Shown in pieces: positions 7,402-14,104 of a stretch of 14,270 nucleotides of DNA. The position numbers and the translations under genes were made by a program. Position 1 is the first letter of the stretch; every line of letters begins with the position of its first letter. The notes under the pieces are model-generated. The model searched no databases. It worked only from the letters and a program-made list of their open reading frames with translations, and was not told the DNA's origin. Origin of the DNA: CAYLNH01 sp964384625 (GTDB lineage Bacteria > Verrucomicrobiota > Lentisphaeria > JABSQK01); the NCBI GenBank assembly GCA_964384625.1, contig CAYLNH010000185.1:1-14270 (forward strand), read 5' to 3'.

Positions 7402-7650
7402 GATGCGGGATGCAGGATCGCGCCGCAGGCGCGACGAGTGCAGAACTTGCCACGCCGAGGCGTGGTGCAGATCCGCAGCGGAGCGGCAGCAAGTCGGCAA
7501 AGCCGGCCGGATACGGAATACGGGACGCCGGATCCAGCGAAGTACAGCCGCGGTGATTTGTTTGCGGCCGATTGAGCTGCAGGACGCCCGTTGTCGGCTC
7601 CCGACCTTGCGATTGCCGGACAACGGCATGGAGTCGTTGTGACGCAGGCG
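7402..7650. other. Gene-free spacer with a run of micro-hairpins and GGGATGC-type repeats
   Basis: No believable gene is present. The left part repeats a GGGATAC/GGGATGC/GGATGC theme (7393-7417), echoed by GGATACGGAATACGGGACG further on (7510-7530). Between these lie compact stem-loops: CGCGCC-GCA-GGCGCG (about 7419-7433), CCACGCC-GA-GGCGTGG (about 7450-7465) and CCGC-AGCGGA-GCGG (about 7473-7486). They sit head-to-tail with short spacers, a layout typical of palindromic repeat clusters. The space lies upstream of pabBC and downstream of the kinase gene's terminator, both on the minus strand. Confidence 0.5.
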
Positions 7651-7684
7651 AAAAAAAATGGGGCTGACTAAGTGTCAGCCCCAT
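7651..7684 (-). terminator. Rho-independent terminator of the kinase gene
   Basis: Read on the minus strand, ATGGGGCTGAC (7684-7674) pairs with GTCAGCCCCAT (7668-7658) in an 11-bp perfect stem around a 5-nt loop. It is followed directly by a run of eight T (7658-7651). This is a textbook intrinsic terminator and faces transcription coming from the kinase gene, whose stop codon is about 145 nt upstream. On the plus strand there is no T-run after the stem, so it is one-directional. Confidence 0.9.
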
Positions 7685-7785
7685 CCTGTGGGGGTGGGGA
7701 GAATGTAAAAATCCGTTTCCTCTGTAGCAAATTCCATGCCAACCACTTTTTTGCCTTAAAACCAACAAATTGAGTCATCCGATGA

Positions 7786-7840
7786 GACAAAAGTTTACGC
7801 GAAATCGAATACAGAAGTTGACGCCCCGTCAACTTTTGTC
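7786..7840. repeat. Overlapping, mutually exclusive inverted repeats at the kinase stop codon
   Basis: GACAAAAGTT (7786-7795) is a perfect 10-bp inverted match to AACTTTTGTC (7831-7840). The same right arm also takes part in a tighter hairpin, AAGTTGACG (7815-7823) with CGTCAACTT (7827-7835) around CCC. The two pairings share 7831-7835 and cannot form together. The structure covers the last codons and TGA (7831-7829) of the minus-strand kinase gene. Without a T-run of note it is not a standard terminator; it may protect the 3' end of the transcript. Confidence 0.6.
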
Positions 7841-9661
7841 GCTATCGGTAAAATCGATGGAGGGTTGGACGGGGTCGAGTTCGTCCTGGACTTTGAGGGC
7901 TTTGAGGGAGCGGAAGGTGCGGCGGAAGTAGGAGTTCATTTCTGGGGAGATCTGGATCTGGTCGATTTCTTTGATGCCGCCGTGGACGCCGAACTGATAG
8001 CGGCAGTAGTCGACAAAGATGCCGAAGTCATCAAGGTTGGTGATCCGGAGGCGGCCGTCGGTTTCGGCGAGCATGCGGTTTTCGAGGAGGATATTGATGA
8101 TTTTGATGACGCTGTCGCGGTCGATGCCGAGGTTTCGGACGACTTCGTCGATGACCTTGGTTTTGGCCAGATTGGCGCCGTTGCCGTAGGCGCCTTCGGT
8201 GGCGGAGAGCAGGTAATAGACCTGGGTGACGACGGGGTAGGACCGGTTCTGCAGCATGAGCGGATGGATATTGGCGTCGAGGGCGCGGATCCGGTCGGCC
8301 AGCGAGAAGATGATCTTTTCCATCCAGGGCGGGAGTTTTTCGAGTTCCTCGAGCATGAGGTCGTGGGAGATGACCAGGACGTCGGTGGTTTCGACGGCGG
8401 TGGCGGTTGCCGACCGCACCTGGTGGGTGATGCCGGCCATTTCTCCGAGGATATCGCCGCGGCCGAGGGTGACGATCGGCTGTTCTTCTTTGCCGACGAT
8501 GCGGCTGACCTGGACCTTGCCGCTGATGATGACATAGGTATCCCGGGTAATGTCTCCGGCTTCGATCAGTTTATCGCCCGGTGCGAAGATCTGCCTGCCG
8601 CCGACGCGTTTGCCGGCGGTGAAGGCGTCCAGTTCATCAATCATCTCCTGGACGGTGGCATAGCGGTTCGACTTCAGCGGGGCCATGGCGCGGAGGATGA
8701 CGCGTTCGAGGGCGAGCGGGATCTGGGCGCCGGGATTGCGGGTGGACGGCGGCTCGAAGTCGCAGCGTTCGGCTTTGGCGAGGAGGTCGTCGATCTCGCC
8801 GCCGTAGTAGGGCGGCGACCAGGTGAGCATATGATAGAGGGTAGCGCCGAGCAGGAAGATATCGCTTTGTACATCGACTTCGGACAGATCGCCGAAGGCC
8901 TGTTCGGGCGAGAGATAGGCGAGGCTGCCTTTGATGATGCCGTCCTGTGTTTCGGTGGCCTTGGCCAGTGTTTCCCGCCAGCGCGGGTCGATGCGGCGGT
9001 CGGAGTCGGCGGTGGTATCCTGTTCCATCACTTTGGCCAGCCCCCAGTCCATCAGGAGGACTTCGCCGAATTGTCCGACCATGACGTTTTCGGGCTTGAT
9101 GTCGCGGTGGATGATGCCGCGCGAATGGGCATAGGAGACGGCGTCGCAGACCTTGCGGAAGATATCCAGCAACCGGTGTCGGTTGTACTTGACCATATAT
9201 TCTTTGCTGCCGGCGGCGAAGCGCGAGATGATCCAGTTGAGAGATTCGCCTTCGACGCGCTTCATCGTGTAGAACGGGAAACCGTTCTCGTCGATCATCC
9301 CGATTTCATGCACCGGGATGATATTCGGGTGCTCCAGCAGCGCGGTGATCCGGGCTTCCTTGACGAACGCCGCCAGTTTGCGGTCGTCGTCGATCATTGA
9401 AGCGGCAATGACCTTCATGGCCGAGATCCGGCCGAGGTCCTGGTCCATGACATTGTGGATTACGCCCATCCCGCCGCGGGCCAGCTCGCGCCGAAGGATA
9501 TAGCGCCCTCCCCGGGTCTGGCGTTTGAGGATGTCGCCCGTCCGCTGCCGGTTCGCCTCGCGGTCGATCTTCTCCTCGAAATTGAGATCACCGACAATCG
9601 GGGTTTCCGGTACTTCTTTGCTGTCAGCCACAGGTCCGCTCCAAACGCTTTGTGCTTTCAT
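7829..9661 (-). CDS. Serine/threonine protein kinase fused to a cyclic-nucleotide-binding-like domain and a C-terminal helical/winged-helix-like region
   Basis: A 610-residue soluble kinase. The ATG at 9661 is preferred because an upstream extension of the frame would run antisense through mazG. Residues 53-345 are a Hanks-type kinase: glycine loop RGGMGVI (62-68), Lys83 (AMKV), Glu102, catalytic loop HRDIKPEN (185-192), DWG instead of DFG (205-207), SPE instead of APE (251-253), Asp267 and Arg333. All catalytic residues are kept. Residues 355-465 look like a cNMP-binding/Crp-type beta roll, with GDILGEMA (402-409) and VRSATA (415-420) aligning with the phosphate-binding cassette (Gly-Glu and Arg retained). 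Residues 478-560 are helical with a winged-helix-like pattern (VIDEVVRNLGIDRDSVIKII then LRITN). No membrane segment or PASTA repeats. A strong terminator lies downstream. Substrates and ligand are unknown. Confidence 0.9.
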   Translation of the reverse strand: MKAQSVWSGPVADSKEVPETPIVGDLNFEEKIDREANRQRTGDILKRQTRGGRYILRRELARGGMGVIHNVMDQDLGRISAMKVIAASMIDDDRKLAAFVKEARITALLEHPNIIPVHEIGMIDENGFPFYTMKRVEGESLNWIISRFAAGSKEYMVKYNRHRLLDIFRKVCDAVSYAHSRGIIHRDIKPENVMVGQFGEVLLMDWGLAKVMEQDTTADSDRRIDPRWRETLAKATETQDGIIKGSLAYLSPEQAFGDLSEVDVQSDIFLLGATLYHMLTWSPPYYGGEIDDLLAKAERCDFEPPSTRNPGAQIPLALERVILRAMAPLKSNRYATVQEMIDELDAFTAGKRVGGRQIFAPGDKLIEAGDITRDTYVIISGKVQVSRIVGKEEQPIVTLGRGDILGEMAGITHQVRSATATAVETTDVLVISHDLMLEELEKLPPWMEKIIFSLADRIRALDANIHPLMLQNRSYPVVTQVYYLLSATEGAYGNGANLAKTKVIDEVVRNLGIDRDSVIKIINILLENRMLAETDGRLRITNLDDFGIFVDYCRYQFGVHGGIKEIDQIQISPEMNSYFRRTFRSLKALKVQDELDPVQPSIDFTDSDKS

Positions 9662-9715
9662 AATGTACCGCGCGATGCTACGGTGAGCAAACCTTGTGTC
9701 GAGAATGGAAAGACG

Positions 9716-10501
9716 ATGTCCGAAACGAAAGACTGGCTGAATGAACTGGTGCTGACCATGGCCCGCCTGCGCGCGGCTGACGGCTGTCCCTGGGATCGGG
9801 AGCAGACGCACCAATCCCTGAAACGCTACCTGGTCGAGGAGAGCGCGGAACTCCTCGACGCCATTGACGACGGTGATGACGACCGGCTTGCCGACGAACT
9901 CGGAGATGTCCTGCTGCAGGTGGCGTTTCACGCGCAGATCGCCGCCGAAGCGGAGCGCTTCGACCTGCAGGATGTGGCCCGTCGGCTGTGTGCCAAGCTG
10001 ATCCGGCGGCATCCGCATGTGTTCGGCGACGCCGAAGTCAACGATGCCGCCGGCGTGGTCGTGAAGTGGGAGGAGATCAAAAAGACCGAGCGCGACGACG
10101 AACCGGAATCGGTGCTGGGCGACATCCCGAAGCACCTGCCGGCGCTGGCGCAGGCCGAGAAGATCCAGCGGCGCGCCGCCAAAGTCGGGTTCGACTGGGC
10201 CGAGCTCAAGCACCTCCTGCCGAAGTTGCGGGAGGAACTGCAGGAGTTGGAAGTCGCGCTCCACCAGGAAGAGACGGCCGCTGTCGAGGCAGAGCTCGGC
10301 GATCTGTTTTTTACGATCGTCAATGTCTGCCGGTTTGTCGATGTCGACCCGGAAGACGCCCTGCGCCGGACGAATCGCAAATTCCGCCGGCGCTTCGCTT
10401 ACGTCGAGGACCGCGTTCGCAGCGGCGACCGGGAGTTCGCGGATTGTACCCTCGCCGAACTCGATGAATTCTGGGATGAAGCCAAAGAGCGTGAGCAGTG
10501 A
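9716..10501 (+). CDS. mazG: Nucleoside triphosphate pyrophosphohydrolase MazG, two-domain type
   Basis: A 261-residue cytoplasmic house-cleaning enzyme that hydrolyses (d)NTPs or aberrant nucleotides to monophosphate and pyrophosphate. The first MazG domain has GCPWDREQTHQSL (23-35) and the metal-binding set EESAEL (41-46) with DELGD (60-64). Residues 93-125 carry the family's KLIRRHPHVFGD and KWEEIK signatures. The second domain repeats the metal motif as REELQELE (172-179) with AELGDLFF (192-199). Length matches the E. coli-type enzyme (about 263). The ATG at 9716 has GGAAAG about 4-9 nt upstream; the frame stays open further upstream but lies antisense to the kinase N-terminus. It is 18 nt ahead of nadR, so the two are probably co-transcribed. 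A 54-bp divergent spacer separates it from the kinase gene. Confidence 0.96.
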   Translation: MSETKDWLNELVLTMARLRAADGCPWDREQTHQSLKRYLVEESAELLDAIDDGDDDRLADELGDVLLQVAFHAQIAAEAERFDLQDVARRLCAKLIRRHPHVFGDAEVNDAAGVVVKWEEIKKTERDDEPESVLGDIPKHLPALAQAEKIQRRAAKVGFDWAELKHLLPKLREELQELEVALHQEETAAVEAELGDLFFTIVNVCRFVDVDPEDALRRTNRKFRRRFAYVEDRVRSGDREFADCTLAELDEFWDEAKEREQ

Positions 10502-10519
10502 TCACAGGGAGACCGGCGT

Positions 10520-11548
10520 ATGACGGCGAGCACCCGGGGTTTGACGTTGGGGAAATTCGCGCCGCTGCATCGCGGCCACCAACTTGTCATCGAAACCGGC
10601 TTGGCGGAAACCGATGAGCTGACGGTGGTCATTTATGACGCCCCGGCAACCACACAGACCCCTCTGCCGGTGCGTGCCGGCTGGCTGCGCGCACTCTATC
10701 CGGCGGTGACGGTCGTCGAAGCCTGGGACGGTCCCACGGAAGTCGGCTACACGCCGGAGCTGAGGCGCGCGCATGAGCAATATCTGCTGGACGACCTCGG
10801 CCTGACTGGGATTACCCATTTTTTCTCCAGCGAGCCCTACGGCGAACATGTCAGCCGCGCGCTGGGCGCTGTCGACCGGCGGGTGGATGCGGTGCGGGAG
10901 CTGGTTCCGGTGTCGGCCACGGAGATTCGCCGCGATTCCTACGCCCACCGGCAGTTTCTCGACCCACTTGTCTATCGTGATCTGATCACGAACGTTGTTT
11001 TCGTCGGCGCGCCGAGCACAGGAAAAACGACGCTGGCCGAGCGGCTGGCGGCGGAGTACGGGACCTGCTGGATGCCGGAGTACGGCCGCGAGTATTGGGA
11101 ACAGCATCAGGTTGACCGCCGCCTGACGCCGCGGCAACTGGTGGAGATCGCCGCAGGCCATCTCGACCGGGAAGACCGGTTGCTGACCGATGCGAACCGT
11201 TATCTCTTCACCGACACCAACGCGATGACGACGTTGACGTTCGGCCGTTACTATCATGGCGCCGTGGCGCCGCGGCTGGCCGCGCTGGCGGCACAGGCGG
11301 CCGGCCGCTATGACCTGGTGTTCCTCTGTGATGTGGACATCCCGTACGACGACACCTGGGACCGGTCCGGCGAGGTGAATCGCGCCGCTTTTCAGCGCCA
11401 GGTGATTGCGGATCTGCGTCGGTATCGCGTGCCGTACATCACGCTGCGCGGCGCGCTGGATCAGCGGGTCGCCCGTGTGCAGGAGGTCCTTCGCTGTTTT
11501 CACAAGTACATGAACGTCCTTGATCTGCCGCAGGAGGTCCTTGGTTGA
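10520..11548 (+). CDS. nadR: NadR-type bifunctional NMN adenylyltransferase / ribosylnicotinamide kinase, no repressor domain
   Basis: A 342-residue cytoplasmic enzyme of NAD salvage: it phosphorylates nicotinamide riboside to NMN and adenylylates NMN to NAD. The N-terminal nucleotidyltransferase domain has GKFAPLHRGHQ (11-21, the HxGH motif) and VSATEIR (131-137, the ISSTxxR equivalent). The C-terminal kinase domain has a Walker A motif GAPSTGKTT (163-171), EYGREYWE (187-194) and TDTNAMTT (231-238). It starts directly with the catalytic domain, so the DNA-binding helix-turn-helix that makes the enterobacterial protein a repressor is absent. AGGGAG at 10506-10511 lies 8 nt before the ATG. Its TGA overlaps the pnuC ATG in a TGATG junction, so import and phosphorylation are produced together. 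Confidence 0.95.
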   Translation: MTASTRGLTLGKFAPLHRGHQLVIETGLAETDELTVVIYDAPATTQTPLPVRAGWLRALYPAVTVVEAWDGPTEVGYTPELRRAHEQYLLDDLGLTGITHFFSSEPYGEHVSRALGAVDRRVDAVRELVPVSATEIRRDSYAHRQFLDPLVYRDLITNVVFVGAPSTGKTTLAERLAAEYGTCWMPEYGREYWEQHQVDRRLTPRQLVEIAAGHLDREDRLLTDANRYLFTDTNAMTTLTFGRYYHGAVAPRLAALAAQAAGRYDLVFLCDVDIPYDDTWDRSGEVNRAAFQRQVIADLRRYRVPYITLRGALDQRVARVQEVLRCFHKYMNVLDLPQEVLG

Positions 11549-12207
11549 TGCGACTCTTCAGTGTCGACACCGTGTTCTTCACGATTCTGGGTTACCCGAT
11601 GAGCTACCTCGAGTTCGTCGGGACGATTCTCTATCTCTGGTCGGTCTGGCTGATTGCCAGGCGCAAAATGCTCACCTGGCCCGTGGGCATCGTCAGCGTG
11701 CTGCTGTACATGCTGCTGTTTTACCAGATCCGCCTGTATTCGGATGCGATTGAGCAGATCTACTACCTCGGCGCCAGTCTCTACGGCTGGTGGTACTGGG
11801 CCCGGAGCAACGACAGCGAAGACGACGCGCGCGTCGATGTTTCGTTCGGCACAACCCGCAATATCCTGATCTGGGCCGGCGTCACTCTGGCCTGCTCCGG
11901 CATCGTCGGCTGGGCCATGGCCCGGGTGCATCTCTGGCTGCCGGCGATTTTCCCCGAAGCCGCGTCCTTCCCGTTCCTCGACGCGCTGACCACCGTCATG
12001 AGTTTCGCGGCCATGTGGCTGATGGCCCGCAGGCATATCGAAAGCTGGATCTACTGGATTATCGTCGACGTGATCGGCATCGGCCTGTACTACGTCAAGG
12101 AGGTGAAGTTCATCTCACTGCTCTATGTTATCCTGCTGGACCTGGCCGTCCGCGGATTCCTGGACTGGCGCCAGGCGGCGGCACATTCTCCTGCCCGATC
12201 GACGTGA
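11548..12207 (+). CDS. pnuC: PnuC-family nicotinamide riboside (or related B-vitamin) transporter
   Basis: A 219-residue inner-membrane protein that carries nicotinamide riboside or a similar precursor by facilitated diffusion, trapped by phosphorylation in the cell. It has about seven hydrophobic spans. The family signatures are WPVGIVSVLLYM (44-55), YSDAIEQIYYLGASLYGWWYW (64-84, Trp/Tyr-rich ligand site) and ESWIYWIIVDVIGIGLYYVK (165-184). The ATG at 11548 is chosen over a TTG one codon earlier because it forms TGATG with the nadR stop and has GGAGG at 11533-11537, 10 nt upstream; both suggest translational coupling. PnuC relatives also move thiamine or riboflavin, but the adjacent nadR makes the nicotinamide substrate by far the likeliest. 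No NAD-type riboswitch was recognised upstream of mazG or nadR. Confidence 0.95.
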   Translation: MRLFSVDTVFFTILGYPMSYLEFVGTILYLWSVWLIARRKMLTWPVGIVSVLLYMLLFYQIRLYSDAIEQIYYLGASLYGWWYWARSNDSEDDARVDVSFGTTRNILIWAGVTLACSGIVGWAMARVHLWLPAIFPEAASFPFLDALTTVMSFAAMWLMARRHIESWIYWIIVDVIGIGLYYVKEVKFISLLYVILLDLAVRGFLDWRQAAAHSPARST

Positions 12208-12340
12208 CAACCCGGCGGCAACCCTTTACTGTTCAGCACTGACCCCTTCGACTTCGTTCAGGGGCTTTGCCAACGACCAACGTGTCCGGCATCGCCGCGG
12301 CCTTCAAAAGGTCGGGGCGACGACGGACGACCAACGACCA
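12208..12340 (+). other. Spacer with a CCCCT...AGGGG palindrome and repeated ACGACCA words
   Basis: This 133-bp gap after pnuC holds CCCCTTCGACTTCGTTCAGGGG (12243-12264), an imperfect palindrome with a 5-bp outer stem. It also has GGCCTT-CAA-AAGGTC (about 12299-12313) and two clusters of the word CCAACGACCAA (12270-12280 and 12331-12341). The second cluster runs directly into the ATG of the PIG-L gene, in place of any Shine-Dalgarno. No gene and no T-rich terminator were seen. Confidence 0.5.
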
Positions 12341-13147
12341 ATGACTGACACCACAGCATTTGCGATTGCGGCGCACCCGGACGACATCGAGTTCGCCATG
12401 GCCGGGACCCTGATCCTGCTGCAGCAGGCCGGCTGGGAGATTCACTGCCTGAATCTCGGCAGCGGCAACGGCGGTACGGAGACGGCGGACTACCAGACCA
12501 TTGTGGAGCAGCGGCGGGGCGAAGCCAAACGCGCCTGCGAGCTGATCGGCGCCCACTACCACGAGAGTCTCACCGATGATCTGGAGATCTTCTACGAGAA
12601 GGACCTCCTGCAGCGGGTCGGGGCGATTGTCCGTGATGTCCAGCCCGGCATTATTCTGACCCATTCGCCGCAGGACTATATGGAAGACCACCAGAACACC
12701 TGTCGGCTGGTCGTCTCCGCCGCGTTCGGCAGAGGCATGCGCAATGTGCCCGTCAATCCGCCGCTGCCGCCCGTCAGCCACGACCTGGCGCTCTACCATG
12801 CCATGCCGCACGGCATGCGAACGCCGATGCGACGGAAACTGCGGTCCGAGTTCTACGTCGACGTCTCGGCGGTCATGGAACAGAAGACGGCGCTGCTGGC
12901 CTGCCACGAAAGCCAGAAGGAATGGCTTGACGTCAGTCAGGGAATGGACTCCTATCTGCACAGTATGCAGGCCTTCACGCGTCAGGTCGGCGCGTTGTCG
13001 AACCGGTACGAGTTCGCCGAAGGCTGGCGGCGTCATCTGCACCTGGGGTTCAGCGCCAGGGAGATCGACCCCCTGACGGAGGCGCTCGAGGGCGGTTGCC
13101 ATTTTGATCCGGACTACGCGACCTGGCTGGAAGGCACGATGATCTGA
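12341..13147 (+). CDS. PIG-L/LmbE-family zinc-dependent N-deacetylase
   Basis: A 268-residue soluble protein of the family that removes N-acetyl groups from GlcNAc-type sugars, such as GlcNAc-malate in bacillithiol synthesis. The zinc site is clear: AAHPDDIE (10-17) gives His12 and Asp15, and the HSPQDYMEDHQNT segment (108-120) gives the third ligand His117, with Asp14 as the likely base. FYVDVSAVMEQKTALLACHESQ, near 170-195, is the usual C-terminal family signature. The fold and residues show the reaction type but not the substrate. No bshA or bshC homologue lies here, so bshB1 is not assigned. The ATG at 12341 sits four codons before the first core strand as expected; no Shine-Dalgarno is present because the 5' flank is repeat sequence. 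The NYN gene follows after 66 nt. Confidence 0.9.
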   Translation: MTDTTAFAIAAHPDDIEFAMAGTLILLQQAGWEIHCLNLGSGNGGTETADYQTIVEQRRGEAKRACELIGAHYHESLTDDLEIFYEKDLLQRVGAIVRDVQPGIILTHSPQDYMEDHQNTCRLVVSAAFGRGMRNVPVNPPLPPVSHDLALYHAMPHGMRTPMRRKLRSEFYVDVSAVMEQKTALLACHESQKEWLDVSQGMDSYLHSMQAFTRQVGALSNRYEFAEGWRRHLHLGFSAREIDPLTEALEGGCHFDPDYATWLEGTMI

Positions 13148-13213
13148 GTCCGGGGCGGTGTTCCCACCCATACGACTTCAAGGCGGCCGTGATGCCGTCA
13201 GAAAGAGAATACG

Positions 13214-14020
13214 ATGAGCAATGAAACAAGAATTATGGCCGTGTTCTGCGACTTCGAAAACGTTGCACTCGGCGTGCGAGACGCGAAGTACGCCAGTCTC
13301 GATATCCGCAAAATCCTGGAACGGCTGTTGCTGAAAGGCAATATCGTAGTGCGCAAGGCCTACTGCGACTGGGCCCGCTATGACAAGTTCAAGCCGCACA
13401 TGCATGAGGCCTCCTTCGAGTTGATCGAGATTCCGCACGTCCGGCAGTCCGGAAAGAACTCCGCCGACATCCGCATGGTCGTCGACGCCCTCGACCTGTG
13501 CTACACCAAGGAACACGTCGATACCTTTGTCATTATCAGCGGCGACTCCGACTTCTCACCGCTGGTCAGCAAACTGCGCGAGAACAACAAGACGGTCATC
13601 GGCGTCGGCGTGAAGAATTCGACCTCGGACCTGTTGATCTCGATCTGCGACGAGTTCATCTACTACGACGACCTGGTCCAGGAGCGCAAGCCGGCGCGGC
13701 CGCGAAAGCGGAAATCACGACCGGCGAAGAAGTCGACAACCAAGGCCAGGAGCAAGACGCAGAACAAGAAAGACAAGGCTCAGGAAGCCTGTGAACTGGT
13801 GATCGAGACCTACGACGCACTGCTGCAGGAACGCGGTGAGGACGACCATATCTGGGGCTCGATGATCAAACAGACCCTGAAACGCCAGAACCCCGGGTTC
13901 AGTGAATCCTACTACGGGTTCCGCTCCTTCGGCGAACTGCTGGAGGAGGCCGAGGACCGGGGGTTCGTCAATCTTCAACGCGACCAGAAGTCCGGCGGCT
14001 ATATCGTCACCAGCGCCTGA
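13214..14020 (+). CDS. NYN (PIN-like) domain protein with C-terminal OST-HTH/LOTUS domain
   Basis: A 268-residue putative ribonuclease or RNA-binding protein. Residues 7-153 form the NYN/LabA-like fold with acidic metal-site residues in the usual places: CDFEN (12-16, Asp13), NSADIRMVVDAL (82-93, Asp85) and ISGDSDFSPLV (108-118, Asp111 and Asp113). A very basic linker of Lys/Arg/Ser (158-188) may bind nucleic acid. Residues 190-268 match an OST-HTH (LOTUS) winged-helix, with IWGSMIKQTLKRQNPGFSE, FRSFGELLEEAEDRGFVNL and a closing GGYIV strand. In eukaryotes LOTUS domains bind RNA or protein in small-RNA pathways; bacterial NYN-LOTUS proteins are mostly uncharacterised. Start: ATG 13214, with a modest purine tract (AGAAAGAGAA, 13200-13209) upstream. 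Same strand as the PIG-L gene, 66 nt away, with no functional link evident. Confidence 0.9.
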   Translation: MSNETRIMAVFCDFENVALGVRDAKYASLDIRKILERLLLKGNIVVRKAYCDWARYDKFKPHMHEASFELIEIPHVRQSGKNSADIRMVVDALDLCYTKEHVDTFVIISGDSDFSPLVSKLRENNKTVIGVGVKNSTSDLLISICDEFIYYDDLVQERKPARPRKRKSRPAKKSTTKARSKTQNKKDKAQEACELVIETYDALLQERGEDDHIWGSMIKQTLKRQNPGFSESYYGFRSFGELLEEAEDRGFVNLQRDQKSGGYIVTSA

Positions 14021-14077
14021 TTCCGGTCTCCTGCTGTGCGCTCCACGCCGTAGCAGATCCAGCACACATCGTCCTCG

Positions 14078-14104
14078 TCCCGACCTCTTGAGAGTCGGGA
14101 TTTC
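14078..14104 (+). terminator. Weak intrinsic terminator-like hairpin after the NYN gene
   Basis: TCCCGAC (14078-14084) pairs perfectly with GTCGGGA (14094-14100) around a 9-nt loop that could form two more pairs, and is followed by TTTC. The T-run is short, so termination may be weak or may rely on the next hairpin. It lies 57 nt after the NYN stop codon. Confidence 0.4.

Noticed and set aside
7865..9400. 511-codon plus-strand frame opposite the kinase
   Set aside because: Asp/Gly/Val-rich shadow of the kinase gene with no motif.
9662..9715. NAD- or NMN-sensing riboswitch ahead of mazG-nadR-pnuC
   Set aside because: The divergent spacer is only 54 bp and shows no conserved aptamer-like paired structure; nothing suitable lies in the 18-nt mazG-nadR gap either.
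9662..10264. 201-codon N-terminal extension of the kinase frame, antisense to mazG
   Set aside because: mazG on the opposite strand has all its motifs; the extension has no recognisable domain, and the ATG at 9661 gives a normal kinase N-terminus.
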